From positions 1-38,978 of the forward strand of contig DYLD01000008.1 in assembly GCA_020722315.1 (NCBI GenBank): 38,978 bases of DNA. Reading direction: 5' to 3'. This DNA comes from Syntrophus aciditrophicus. GTDB lineage: Bacteria; Desulfobacterota; Syntrophia; Syntrophales; UBA5619. This document shows, in pieces, positions 8,112 through 16,453 of the stretch (position 1 is its first letter; each line of letters starts with the position of its first letter). The notes under the pieces were generated by a model. That model did no database searches. It was not told the origin of the DNA and saw only the letters and a list, made by a program, of their open reading frames with translations. The position numbers were made by a program, and so were the translations under genes.

Positions 8112-8909
8112 TTATCCAAGCCACCTTTTCCGGCGTTTGTAATGCTTAACATCCCGGTAGCTTCTCTTGCTTCCGGCTCCGGTAAAACCGAGATAAAATT
8201 CTTTAACGTCCTCGTTGTTCTTCAATTTGTCCGAAGGACCGTCCAGGACGATCCTGCCGTTTTCCATCACGTATCCATATTGTGATAGTTCCAGCGCGAT
8301 ATTCGCGTTTTGCTCAACCAAAAGGATTGAGACTTTTGTCTCAACGTTTATTTTCTTAATAATATCAGCTATTTCTCTAACGAGTAGAGGGGAAAGCCCC
8401 ATCGAGGGTTCATCGAGGAGCATAATCTTCGGATGGCCCATCAGGCAGCGGGCCATCGCGACCATCTGTTGCTCGCCTCCCGAAGTGTAACCTGCCGTGT
8501 TGTTCCGGATATCCTTGAGTCTCGGGAAATAGTGATAAACCATCTCCATGTCCCGCTTCGTCTGTGCGCTGCTCTGTTTTATGATCAGTCCGCCTGCCCG
8601 CACATTTTCTTCCACGGTGAGGTGTTCCGCCAAACGTCTTCCCTCGAGTACCTGGAGGATTCCCATCCGTGCGATATCCTCGGGGTAAAATTTGTGGATA
8701 GGCTTGCCATCGTAAAAGACGCCTCCATCCGTCACTGCTCCCTCCTCGGTCCGCAGCAGTCCGGAGATGGCCTTCAACGTCGTCGTTTTCCCGGCGCCAT
8801 TAGCCCCTAAAATGCAGGAAAATCCCCCCTCTTCGAGTTGGATATTGACCCCTTTCAAAACCAAAATCGTATTGAGGTATTTAACCTCAACGTTCTTCAA
8901 TTCCAACAT
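8112..8909 (-). CDS. livF: Branched-chain amino acid-type ABC transporter ATPase, LivF-like (module 1)
   Basis: This 265-residue ABC ATPase has Walker A GANGAGKT (35-42), signature TSGGEQQ (142-148) and Walker B IMLLDEP (162-168). LEGRRLAEHLTVEEN is typical of LivF, the second ATPase of branched-chain amino acid importers. A basic C-terminal tail, KRSYRDVKHYKRRKRWLG, is not part of the usual LivF core and recurs in the module 2 copy. AGAGAGGA precedes the start. It is the last gene of module 1, downstream of the binding-protein gene, and should pair with the LivG-like ATPase at 12442-13311 on the cytoplasmic face. The substrate of such systems in anaerobes need not be an amino acid. Confidence 0.92.
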   Translation of the reverse strand: MLELKNVEVKYLNTILVLKGVNIQLEEGGFSCILGANGAGKTTTLKAISGLLRTEEGAVTDGGVFYDGKPIHKFYPEDIARMGILQVLEGRRLAEHLTVEENVRAGGLIIKQSSAQTKRDMEMVYHYFPRLKDIRNNTAGYTSGGEQQMVAMARCLMGHPKIMLLDEPSMGLSPLLVREIADIIKKINVETKVSILLVEQNANIALELSQYGYVMENGRIVLDGPSDKLKNNEDVKEFYLGFTGAGSKRSYRDVKHYKRRKRWLG

Positions 8910-8971
8910 GGAAATTCCTCTCTTAGCAAAGGAACAAGGATAATAACGGAAAGGGTTTACACCCCCCCGCT

Positions 8972-8993
8972 AAGGGCGGCCGAAGCCGCCCTT
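8972..8993 (-). other. cUUCGg-type hairpin between the livK-like and livF-like genes
   Basis: Nine paired bases (AAGGGCGGC / GCCGCCCTT) enclose TTCG on the minus strand, giving the extra-stable C(UUCG)G loop. It starts about 20 bp after the stop of the binding-protein gene and precedes livF. On the minus strand no T run follows. A role in protecting the binding-protein mRNA 3' end or damping livF expression is inferred. On the plus strand it is followed by TTTTT and could act as a terminator. Confidence 0.6.
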
Positions 8994-9012
8994 TTTGGAA
9001 GGAACGAATTTT

Positions 9013-10377
9013 TTACTTCTTCACAGGGACGTAATTGATATTGATCTTCTCGTCCTTGAACAGTCCCTTTGCCACCATATTATCAGGGATGAGCCTGGGC
9101 ACCTTGTACCAGGGGGAAAGAACGGTCACCTTGCCGTTTTTGATGCCGACGAGGCGGTCGTGATTTGCGAGACGACGGTCGTCCTTGCCCGCGGGCGCGC
9201 TCTGATATTTGGATGTTGTGCCGTGAGCCGTATAGCCTGCCAGGGTTTGAATCCCCAGCTCTTTCACGTCTTTTCCGGTAATTTTTTTGCAGGCTGTCGC
9301 TAAATCGACTTTATCCCTTTTCATAATGCCGACCAGGGCTCTTTTCACGGATTCCAGTATATTCGCCTTCATCCGAATGCCCCGCATATATTGGATGTTG
9401 GGCAGGGACGGGTCTTTGCGGTATTTGTCGTTCAGCATTTTTGCAAATTGGACGCCGGGTTCGTTCGGTTCTGCGGCGGGGATAAAGACCGGCTGCGGAC
9501 ACATATACCCTTCGGCAGCTTTGGGGCCGACAATGTCGAGCAGCTGATCGGCAGGCGCCCAGAGGTTGGCCATAAGGACCATCTTATTCGCCAGACCGAG
9601 CTTCTGGATGCCTTTCTGAATAACGGCAGGAGTCTGCACAATAGAATTGGACCAGATGATGTCGACACCCTGTTTCTCAAAGTCGGAGAGAAACCCCATA
9701 ATTTCGGGATCGGTCGGCATAAACGTGCAGAACCGCTCGGCCACGACTTCGTACTTTCCTGTTTTCTTGGCGTGCATTTTCGTCGGTTCATTGGCGCCCC
9801 GACCATACGCGGTATCCCAGGTAAGATGGGCGACCTTGGCCTTTATCCCCTTTCCTCTTTTGGGCCAGAGGTTGTCGATATAATATTCTATGGCGCCGGC
9901 CGCTGATTCTCCATAGCTCCAGCAGTCCATGTAGTTCCAGGCTGGCGGATAGAGCTGGGGATCGCTGAACCCGATTCCGTAGCAAACAATCTGGTCCCTT
10001 TCCACAATGGGTTTGATCATTTCCTGGTTGGGGGAAGACCACATCTCTATGATTGTTGGTTTTGGTTTTCCCATTCTGAACCTTTTGTACGCGGACATGA
10101 AACGGGCGTCAATGTTTCCGAATTCTGCCCACTTGTAATTAACCTCGACATCACCCTTGCCATCGCCGTCAACATCCAGACCGCCCTGTTCCTTGATCCA
10201 CGCAAGGTAATCCTTGCCTCCCTTTTCAGAGGGGATCGCGATGGGTGCGTAGGCACCCGTCAGGTCGATTATATTGTGGATGGTTATTGATGGTTTCGCA
10301 TCAGCATTGAACGAAAAAAGGAAAATACCTACCGCCAATGCCCCCAGCACAAAAAGAAGTTTGCTTTTCTTTTGCAT
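9013..10377 (-). CDS. livK: ABC transporter substrate-binding protein, LivK-like (module 1)
   Basis: This 454-residue protein has a signal peptide of about 27 residues (MQKKSKLLFVLGALAVGIF..., cleavage after NADA) and then a type I periplasmic binding fold. It opens with ITIHNIIDLTGAYAPIA and contains GRGANEP and AAEGYMCPQPVF segments typical of the LivK-like group. It differs clearly from the other two binding proteins here, so its ligand is probably different. Residues 68-76 (DVDGDGKGD) form a DxDxDG loop like those that bind calcium in EF-hand or dockerin proteins, at a point where the two paralogues have no acidic loop. AAGGAGGGAG precedes the start. It lies 67 bp after livM and would deliver ligand to the LivHM-like pair in the membrane. 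Confidence 0.92.
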   Translation of the reverse strand: MQKKSKLLFVLGALAVGIFLFSFNADAKPSITIHNIIDLTGAYAPIAIPSEKGGKDYLAWIKEQGGLDVDGDGKGDVEVNYKWAEFGNIDARFMSAYKRFRMGKPKPTIIEMWSSPNQEMIKPIVERDQIVCYGIGFSDPQLYPPAWNYMDCWSYGESAAGAIEYYIDNLWPKRGKGIKAKVAHLTWDTAYGRGANEPTKMHAKKTGKYEVVAERFCTFMPTDPEIMGFLSDFEKQGVDIIWSNSIVQTPAVIQKGIQKLGLANKMVLMANLWAPADQLLDIVGPKAAEGYMCPQPVFIPAAEPNEPGVQFAKMLNDKYRKDPSLPNIQYMRGIRMKANILESVKRALVGIMKRDKVDLATACKKITGKDVKELGIQTLAGYTAHGTTSKYQSAPAGKDDRRLANHDRLVGIKNGKVTVLSPWYKVPRLIPDNMVAKGLFKDEKININYVPVKK

Positions 10378-10444
10378 TTTTTCTCCCTCCTTGTTTTTTT
10401 GATGAAACCTATTTGGCTCCCTTTTTACTATATATGTTTTCTCC

Positions 10445-11506
10445 TTAATAGGGAAATGGGTGAAGACGGTAAGATCTTTTAATCATTTCCCAACGATGTG
10501 AAATCCCGCGAGGTTCAAAGACAAGAAAGGTGATGATGATCAGCGAGTAAAAGAGCAGCGAGAAGGCGGCCGACGCATAGAACGCAGCGCCGCCCAGCAA
10601 TGCCTCCGTGAGCGGGGTAACGAGGGTACTGAGCTCATCCATTACTTTCCATACGACCGCCCCGGCTATGGCTCCGAATATGCTGCCGAAACCACCGACT
10701 ACGAGAAATCCGAGATACCAGATGGAATCGTCCAGACCGAACCACTCCACGTTCACATATTCGTAGTAGGCCCCTCCAATCGCTCCTGAAACTCCGGCAA
10801 AGAAACAGCCGATTCCGAAGGCTAGGACTTTGGTTGTACCGACGTTAATTCCCATGAGTTCCGCCGCGATATCGTTATCCCTGACGGCAACCAGTGCCCG
10901 TCCCAGCTTTGTCCTGGCCAGGTTTGTGGCCAGGTACGTCATGATAGCGGTTACTGTCAGGGCAAGGAAATAGTAGTTGCGATCGTCGGTGAAATCGATA
11001 CCGAACAAGACGCCGGGCCGACTCATATACATGCCGTCCGTTCCGTTGGTCACGGAGCGCCAGTTGCTGATGACGTAAACGATGACGAAATGGGCTGCCA
11101 GCGTTGCAAACGCAAGGTACAATCCCTTCATCCGCAGCGCCGGTATGCCGAATATGATACCAACCGCCATTGCAACCAGACCGGAGAAGGGCAGGGCGAG
11201 CCAAAAGCTGAAACCAAAATATTTCTGTAGAATGGCCACCGTATACATCCCTATGCCCATAAACGCCGCATGTCCGATGGATATCTGACCGGCATAGCCG
11301 GTGATAATCTGCAGACCCAACATGCCGATCGTAAACGCACAGATCGGGGTGAGAATAGAGATCCCGTACTCCCCGACAACAAACGGAATAACGTACATTG
11401 CGATGATGAAGAGTGCCAGAAGGGTTTTTCGCAGCGGTGTCCGGTAGAGTTCCTTGGCTTGAAAGTAATTCCGGTCAAATGTACCGCAGGGTCTGTTGAT
11501 GTTCAT
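10445..11506 (-). CDS. livM: Branched-chain amino acid-type ABC permease, LivM-like (module 1)
   Basis: This 353-residue integral membrane protein has about nine hydrophobic segments, the LivM pattern ITGYAGQISIGHAAFMGIG near 68-87, and the cytoplasmic coupling loop AVRDNDIAAELMGIN (207-221) that contacts the ATPase. It ends with EPRGISHRW...HPFPY; a matching tail occurs in the second LivM copy. The start codon follows the livH stop directly (TAA then ATG), so the two are translationally coupled, with AGAGG inside the livH end as ribosome site. It forms the translocation channel with LivH. Confidence 0.94.
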   Translation of the reverse strand: MNINRPCGTFDRNYFQAKELYRTPLRKTLLALFIIAMYVIPFVVGEYGISILTPICAFTIGMLGLQIITGYAGQISIGHAAFMGIGMYTVAILQKYFGFSFWLALPFSGLVAMAVGIIFGIPALRMKGLYLAFATLAAHFVIVYVISNWRSVTNGTDGMYMSRPGVLFGIDFTDDRNYYFLALTVTAIMTYLATNLARTKLGRALVAVRDNDIAAELMGINVGTTKVLAFGIGCFFAGVSGAIGGAYYEYVNVEWFGLDDSIWYLGFLVVGGFGSIFGAIAGAVVWKVMDELSTLVTPLTEALLGGAAFYASAAFSLLFYSLIIITFLVFEPRGISHRWEMIKRSYRLHPFPY

Positions 11507-12394
11507 TTATAACCTCTCTATTCTTACCAGGCCGAAAAGGCCGTATGGTTTGATGAAAAGAACCAGCAGCAGAAAAACGAAAGGGACCATCATCGTCGTT
11601 TCTCCCGGCAGAAGCGGCGCTATATAAGCGATAGTCAACATCTGAAGAATTCCTATTGTTAGTCCGGCAACGATAGCGCCCGAAAAGGATTCCAGGCCTC
11701 CGAACAGCACCGCGGCAATGGCAACGATGCCGTTGGCATCCAGCGCAAGTCCCACCCCTTGAATATTCCCCAGCAACATGCCCGCGATTGAGGCAATAAT
11801 GCAGGAAATGATCCAGCTATACTGAAAGATCCGCTTGACGTTGATTCCCAAATTTTGCGCCACAACATGGTCTTCATGGACAACCCTCATTCCCAGACCG
11901 GTCCTTGTTTTCTGGTAAAACAATATCAGCGCTGCAATAATCACCGCGCATAATAGGAAGGCATAGATTTGAATCTTCGGAAGGTGGAGAAAACCGAATT
12001 GCCATGCACCGACCGGCAGGAATGATTCACCGAAGCCCTGCACATCGCCTTTCCCCATCAGAATGCCGACGCCCCTTAGAAAAAGCATCAGCGACAGCGT
12101 AACGACGATAGGCGCCAGGATGGGTTGCCCGACCAGAGGCCGCATGAAAGCCCTTTCGACAAACATCCCCAATATCGCACCCCCGGCGCAGGTGATAACA
12201 AATCCCAGCCATATCGGGATATGCCAGGCGATCGTGCAATACCACATAATATACGCGCCGATGATCAGAACCGCAGCCTGTGAAAAGGGAAAGACACGGG
12301 TGGATTTATAGATGACGACATAACTGACCGCTATCAACGCATAAATTCCACCGCTGCAAATACCCAACACAATCGATTTGATGATTTCTTCCAT
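11507..12394 (-). CDS. livH: Branched-chain amino acid-type ABC permease, LivH-like (module 1)
   Basis: This 295-residue membrane protein starts MEEIIKSIVLGICSGGIYAL, the usual LivH opening. It has about eight hydrophobic segments and the coupling loop VVHEDHVVAQNLGINVKR. LFGGLESFSGAIVAGLTIG near 220-238 is typical, and the protein ends KPYGLFGLVRIERL. TAGGAGT precedes the ATG. It partners LivM, whose start abuts its stop, and is 47 bp downstream of the livG-like gene. Family membership is sure; the transported compound is not known. Confidence 0.94.
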   Translation of the reverse strand: MEEIIKSIVLGICSGGIYALIAVSYVVIYKSTRVFPFSQAAVLIIGAYIMWYCTIAWHIPIWLGFVITCAGGAILGMFVERAFMRPLVGQPILAPIVVTLSLMLFLRGVGILMGKGDVQGFGESFLPVGAWQFGFLHLPKIQIYAFLLCAVIIAALILFYQKTRTGLGMRVVHEDHVVAQNLGINVKRIFQYSWIISCIIASIAGMLLGNIQGVGLALDANGIVAIAAVLFGGLESFSGAIVAGLTIGILQMLTIAYIAPLLPGETTMMVPFVFLLLVLFIKPYGLFGLVRIERL

Positions 12395-12441
12395 TCCAAA
12401 CTCCTAGTAAAGGCTGTAAATCGGGTGTCTCTGATTCTTTT

Positions 12442-13311
12442 TTATCCGGTCCCTAAGTAGGCCGAGATAACTTTCTGGTTTTGTTTAATCTCCTCGGGGG
12501 AACCTTCAGCGATCGGGTTGCCGAAATCGAGGACGAAAATCCTGTCGGCGATATCCATGACGACACCCATATCATGCTCAATCAGGACGATCGGTATCTT
12601 CAAAAACTCGTTGATGTCTATGATAAAGCGGGCCATGTCTTCCTTTTCATCAACATTCATCCCCGCCATGGGTTCATCGAGAAGAAGAATTCTCGGCTCC
12701 AGCGCAAGGGCGCGTCCCAGCTCGACCCGTTTTCTCAATCCGTAGGCAAGCATTCCGACGACCGATCCTCTGACGTGCTCCAATTCCAGAAAATCTATAA
12801 TGTCCTCTGCGATGGCCCGTTGATAAGCCTCTTCCCTGTTGGCCCACGGAAAGTAGATCATCCCGGTGAGGAAATTATAATTGATGTGGGGATGCCTTCC
12901 TGCGATGATGTTGTCGGTTACCGTCAAGCCGCTGTACAGGGCGATGTTCTGAAAGGTCCGGCAGATGCCGCGTTCGGCGATTTTATGGGACGAAAAACGG
13001 GTGATTTTTTCCTCGTTGAAATAGATGTCACCCCGTTGCGCCCTGTAAAAGCCGCTTATCACATTGAGAAGAGAGGTTTTTCCTGCGCCGTTAGGGCCGA
13101 TGATCGCCAGAATTTCGTGTCCCCTTACGTCAACGCTGACGTTGTTTAAAGCCCGCAGGTCGCCAAAGCTCAAATCAATGTTCTCCACCCTGAGTACAGC
13201 CTTTTTTTCGTCTTCGTTATTTGTCCATAGCCGTTTTTTTTCGATGCATTCGCGCAGAAGCGCCAACCCGTAACTGTATCTTTGTTCCCTTTTCTTTGTA
13301 ATATCACGCAT
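12442..13311 (-). CDS. livG: Branched-chain amino acid-type ABC transporter ATPase, LivG-like (module 1)
   Basis: This 289-residue ABC ATPase has Walker A GPNGAGKT (72-79), the divergent LivG signature LAYGLRKRVELGRAL (188-202) and Walker B RILLLDEP (207-214). The core starts only at about residue 38. The first 37 residues (Lys/Arg/Glu-rich) are an extension that the module 2 copy lacks. An internal start would need a non-ATG codon, while ATG 13311 has AAGGG nearby, so the long form is kept. The start lies five bases after the stop of the acyl-CoA synthetase gene, so the two are almost certainly co-translated. Confidence 0.92.
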   Translation of the reverse strand: MRDITKKREQRYSYGLALLRECIEKKRLWTNNEDEKKAVLRVENIDLSFGDLRALNNVSVDVRGHEILAIIGPNGAGKTSLLNVISGFYRAQRGDIYFNEEKITRFSSHKIAERGICRTFQNIALYSGLTVTDNIIAGRHPHINYNFLTGMIYFPWANREEAYQRAIAEDIIDFLELEHVRGSVVGMLAYGLRKRVELGRALALEPRILLLDEPMAGMNVDEKEDMARFIIDINEFLKIPIVLIEHDMGVVMDIADRIFVLDFGNPIAEGSPEEIKQNQKVISAYLGTG

Positions 13312-13316
13312 GTGTT

Positions 13317-15266
13317 TTACCCTTGGATTGACTCTATAAAAATTGGGAGTCTCATCGTCGATTTTCTGCCGTCCCGGTAGGTGATCGTCGTTTCGATATC
13401 AACAACATCCTTTCCCTGATACATGGCTTCAACGATGTTTTCATACCGTTTTTCGACAAAATCCCGACGTAATTTGCGGGTTCGGGTCAGTTCCGCTTCA
13501 TCCGGGTCAAAATCTTTGTGAAGGACAATAAATCTTTTGACCCGCGTTGTTTCAGGAAGGGTTGTATTGGTCTTCTGGATGATGCCGGATAGCAGTTTTC
13601 GTACTTCGGGCTTCTGCGAGAACTCTGTCAGAGAGGTGTAGGCGATATGATTCCTCTCCGCCCACCTGCCCGTGTTCTCAAAATCCATATTGAGGATCGC
13701 GGTCACAAAATCTTTATTGTTGCCGATGACCATAGCATCCTTAATAAAGGGACTGAATTTGAGACGGCCTTCAATATAGGTGGGTGAAAACTTCTCGCCG
13801 CTTTTCAACTTCTGCATGTCTCTCACCCTGTCGATGACGTAGAGTTCCCCCTCTTCATCCATGTAGCCGCCATCGCCGGTATAGAAGTAGCCGTTTTTAA
13901 AACTTTTCTCGGTGTCTTCAGGCCGTTTATAATATCCCTGCACTACCCCGACGCCGCCGAGCAGTATCTCGCCATCCTCGGTAATTCTTACCTCGACGCC
14001 GGGGAAGGGCTGCCCCGATCCTTCGGAGCGGTAATAGTCGTTTTCCAACTGGAGGACATCAAGGCCGGAAACCTCCGTGGAACCATAGCCCTGGACAATC
14101 GGGACGCCGATGGCCCTCAGAAGTTTAAAATTATCCGGGCTGAGGGCGGTTCCGGCGGTTATCGGAATTTTGACTTTTGTCATGCCGATTTTGTCCTGTA
14201 AGTGTCTGAACACGACCCAATAACCAACGAAAGACAGAAAACGCAAAATCCAGCTTACCGGCTTTCTTTCTTCCTGTCTTTGCGCGATTTTGTATCCTAC
14301 AGGAAGAAACAGGTTATAAAGAGATCTTTTCCAGAGAGGGGCGTCTATCATTTTAGCCTGGATTTCGGAGCAGATCATTTCCCATTGTCTTGCCCCGAGG
14401 AGGATTACCCCCGGGGCTATTTCTCGCAGGTCGGAGCGAACCGTCTCCGCTTTTTCTATAAAGTTGACCACGACCCCCCTTGACAGATTGGGTGCAACGG
14501 TAAAGATCTGCTCACCTATCCATGCCGGCGGCAGAAAGGAGAGATTTTCAGCCTTTTCACTCCAGGGGATTGCTGCGTCCCATCCCTTGAACAAACTAAG
14601 AAGATTCTTGTAGGTAACCATCGAGCCCTTGGGCTGGCCCGTTGTCCCCGATGTGTAAAGAAGAACCGCTATATCGTCTTCTCTGGTTTTATCAATGTAT
14701 TCTTCAAAAAAATTGGGATGAGATGCTTCATACTCTTTCCCCGCTTCCATCAAATCATCGAAGCCAATCAAATAAGGGTCGTCGTAGTTCCACATCCCCT
14801 TTGCGATCCAGTAGATGACCTTCTCCACTTTGGGGATTTGCTCTTTGATGGAGAGAATTTTATCCACCTGTTCCTGATCGTCGACCATGACGATTTTTGC
14901 ATCGGAATGTTCGATGATAAACTGAAGTTCACTAGGGGTGGCGTCCGTGTATAAACCGACGGAAGCGCCTCCCAGACTCTGGGCGGCCGTCTGTCCCCAA
15001 AACCATTCTGGAGCGTTCTCTCCGCAGATAGCAATCCTGTCGCCATGTCCAAAACCAAGACTTGCCAACCCTCCGGCAAACCACTTGGTTCGCTCATAGA
15101 AATCCTTCCAGGTGAGTTCCCGCCAGTATCCGTAATCCTTATACCGGTACGCAACCCTCTTGTCTCCCCATTTGTGATAGTTGCGTTTTAACAATTTGGG
15201 AAAGGTGTTCTCATCCGGAGGGGACTGAAACCTGCTCCATGTCTCGTCGGTGATTGATTGAGCCAT
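13317..15266 (-). CDS. Long-chain-type acyl-CoA synthetase (AMP-forming), module 1
   Basis: This 649-residue ANL-superfamily enzyme activates a carboxylic acid with ATP to an acyl-adenylate and then to a CoA thioester. The P-loop-like motif YTSGTTGQPKG is at 204-214. GYGSTEVSG and YTGDGGYMDEEGELYVIDR are the adenylate-binding and hinge motifs. The C-terminus has DPDEAELTRTRKLRRDFV, in the position of the catalytic-lysine motif of the FadD15-like branch. It heads module 1 and is tightly joined to livG, suggesting that imported carboxylates are trapped as CoA esters. Substrate chain length cannot be read from the sequence; an aromatic or branched acid is as possible as a fatty acid. It is related to the module 2 copy but far from identical. 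Confidence 0.93.
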   Translation of the reverse strand: MAQSITDETWSRFQSPPDENTFPKLLKRNYHKWGDKRVAYRYKDYGYWRELTWKDFYERTKWFAGGLASLGFGHGDRIAICGENAPEWFWGQTAAQSLGGASVGLYTDATPSELQFIIEHSDAKIVMVDDQEQVDKILSIKEQIPKVEKVIYWIAKGMWNYDDPYLIGFDDLMEAGKEYEASHPNFFEEYIDKTREDDIAVLLYTSGTTGQPKGSMVTYKNLLSLFKGWDAAIPWSEKAENLSFLPPAWIGEQIFTVAPNLSRGVVVNFIEKAETVRSDLREIAPGVILLGARQWEMICSEIQAKMIDAPLWKRSLYNLFLPVGYKIAQRQEERKPVSWILRFLSFVGYWVVFRHLQDKIGMTKVKIPITAGTALSPDNFKLLRAIGVPIVQGYGSTEVSGLDVLQLENDYYRSEGSGQPFPGVEVRITEDGEILLGGVGVVQGYYKRPEDTEKSFKNGYFYTGDGGYMDEEGELYVIDRVRDMQKLKSGEKFSPTYIEGRLKFSPFIKDAMVIGNNKDFVTAILNMDFENTGRWAERNHIAYTSLTEFSQKPEVRKLLSGIIQKTNTTLPETTRVKRFIVLHKDFDPDEAELTRTRKLRRDFVEKRYENIVEAMYQGKDVVDIETTITYRDGRKSTMRLPIFIESIQG

Positions 15267-15288
15267 TATCTTGTCACCATTTGTCGGT

Positions 15289-15885
15289 TTATAAACCCGG
15301 AACCTTGAACTCGGACTTGAACTGGTTGTAAACCGGTTTTAACTCCGGGTAATCGGGTGCGGACGTTGAACTGTTTCCATCAATATAAAATTTTCTTTTA
15401 TCTTTTCCCAGATCAGCCCAGAGTTCGACAACCTTGCCGACGACCCCTTTAAGACCCGCCGCACCGCCAACGCCCCGCAGTGCGTAAGAACCGATGATAC
15501 CTCCATAGATGTACGGCACGGTGGAATTCCATGTCATTTCCCCCCCGGCCGGAAGCCAGGCGCTTGGCATCGTACCTGCGCCGATAATTGTTTTGTCGGC
15601 GGTGCCGTCGTCCACCTTTACTTCAAAGTAGAGATCATCGACCTTCACAAGGACATTGTTGGGGTTGGTCAGTTTGAAATTGACCCCGTACACGAGCGTA
15701 TCCCATTTCTGGTAAGGGGGTTTCGGCGCTATGTCGTTTAGCCTCTCAACACTTTCGACGCTGACCACAATAGGTTGAATTTTAGTAACCGCAGGTTTCG
15801 TTTGGATTCCGGCGCACGAGACCAGCATCAGTCCTGTGGCGAAAAACATTAAACTTAACAACGAAATTTTAGCTCTGCTCTTCAT
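15289..15885 (-). CDS. Lipoprotein with WHy/LEA14-like domain
   Basis: This 198-residue protein has a lipoprotein signal: basic N-terminus MKSRAK, hydrophobic core and lipobox LVSC with Cys24. The rest contains LTNPNNVLVKVDDLYFEVKV, the NPN pattern of WHy/LEA14-type domains, which form a compact beta sandwich. The start at 15885 has AGGAGGGG right upstream; the longer frame beginning at 15936 is unlikely. It is a paralogue of the lipoprotein at 16454-17044. It lies between the two transporter modules, 23 bp before the acyl-CoA synthetase gene. The role is unknown; an envelope-anchored partner of the transporters is only a guess. Confidence 0.82.
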   Translation of the reverse strand: MKSRAKISLLSLMFFATGLMLVSCAGIQTKPAVTKIQPIVVSVESVERLNDIAPKPPYQKWDTLVYGVNFKLTNPNNVLVKVDDLYFEVKVDDGTADKTIIGAGTMPSAWLPAGGEMTWNSTVPYIYGGIIGSYALRGVGGAAGLKGVVGKVVELWADLGKDKRKFYIDGNSSTSAPDYPELKPVYNQFKSEFKVPGL

Positions 15886-15957
15886 ATTCCCCTCCTTTAT
15901 TTTGTTTGCATATGGCTCGCATGAGTGGAAAACCAAAACGGTTGATCTGTTTATTCC

Positions 15958-16173
15958 CTATTCCTTGCGGGAAAAAACATCATCTTTATAGGCCTTGCAT
16001 AATTCGCATTCCTGTGGCCCCCGGCATGGAAATGCGCCCGACCAGTCTTTCGTAACAACCTGATGTCTGTAGTAATAGCCGCAATGGGTCTTCCCATCGC
16101 CGTAAACGATGATCGGAACCCACTTATTTACCTTGTCGCAAAACAAACTCGTCGCCGTCAATTTCCAATTCAT
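15958..16173 (-). CDS. Small cysteine-rich protein of unknown function
   Basis: The frame encodes 71 residues with five Cys (12, 31, 50, 56, 59). The last three lie in FPCRGPQECELCK, a possible zinc or iron-sulfur site, and His30 and His37 could add ligands. The N-terminal half carries aromatic and basic residues, and no signal peptide is evident. An AAGGAC box precedes the ATG. It lies between two lipoprotein genes in the same direction. I do not recognise the family. It is judged real from its position, clean spacing and non-random composition, but homologues would be needed to be sure. Confidence 0.6.
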   Translation of the reverse strand: MNWKLTATSLFCDKVNKWVPIIVYGDGKTHCGYYYRHQVVTKDWSGAFPCRGPQECELCKAYKDDVFSRKE

Positions 16174-16405
16174 TGAAAGCTGTCCTTTTGGGAATGTCCT
16201 TTGCAGGCCTCGATATGATAGTATAATTCTCGTCTACTTAACTTGTTGCAGGGTATAGATACGCCTTGGAGCCTACGCGGCACTGCCCTAACAAAACGAT
16301 ACTTCTTTGTCAAGTATTAATCGCAAAAAAATCGCTCACTTCCGACAGAGCTGCGGGCTCCCCAACCCACTTTGGGTCTCAAAAGTCTCAGCAAACACGG
16401 GTTTT

Positions 16406-16443
16406 TTATCCCTTCCCCTTTAACAAAAAAGGGGGAGGGATAA
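16406..16443 (-). other. Long imperfect hairpin downstream of a lipoprotein gene
   Basis: TTATCCCTTCCCCTTT (16406-16421) and AAAGGGGGAGGGATAA (16428-16443) pair over 16 bases with one mismatch and a 6-base loop. The hairpin starts about 10 bp after the lipoprotein stop on the minus strand. No T run follows on that strand, so it looks more like an mRNA-stabilising hairpin than an intrinsic terminator. The rest of 16174-16405 holds no gene. Confidence 0.55.
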
Positions 16444-16453
16444 AGAGATTATT

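Noticed and set aside
16308-16345. Possible minus-strand promoter (TTGACA, 17-bp spacer, TAGGGC) before the small Cys-rich gene
   Set aside because: The -10 box is too poor and the region is probably inside a longer transcript.
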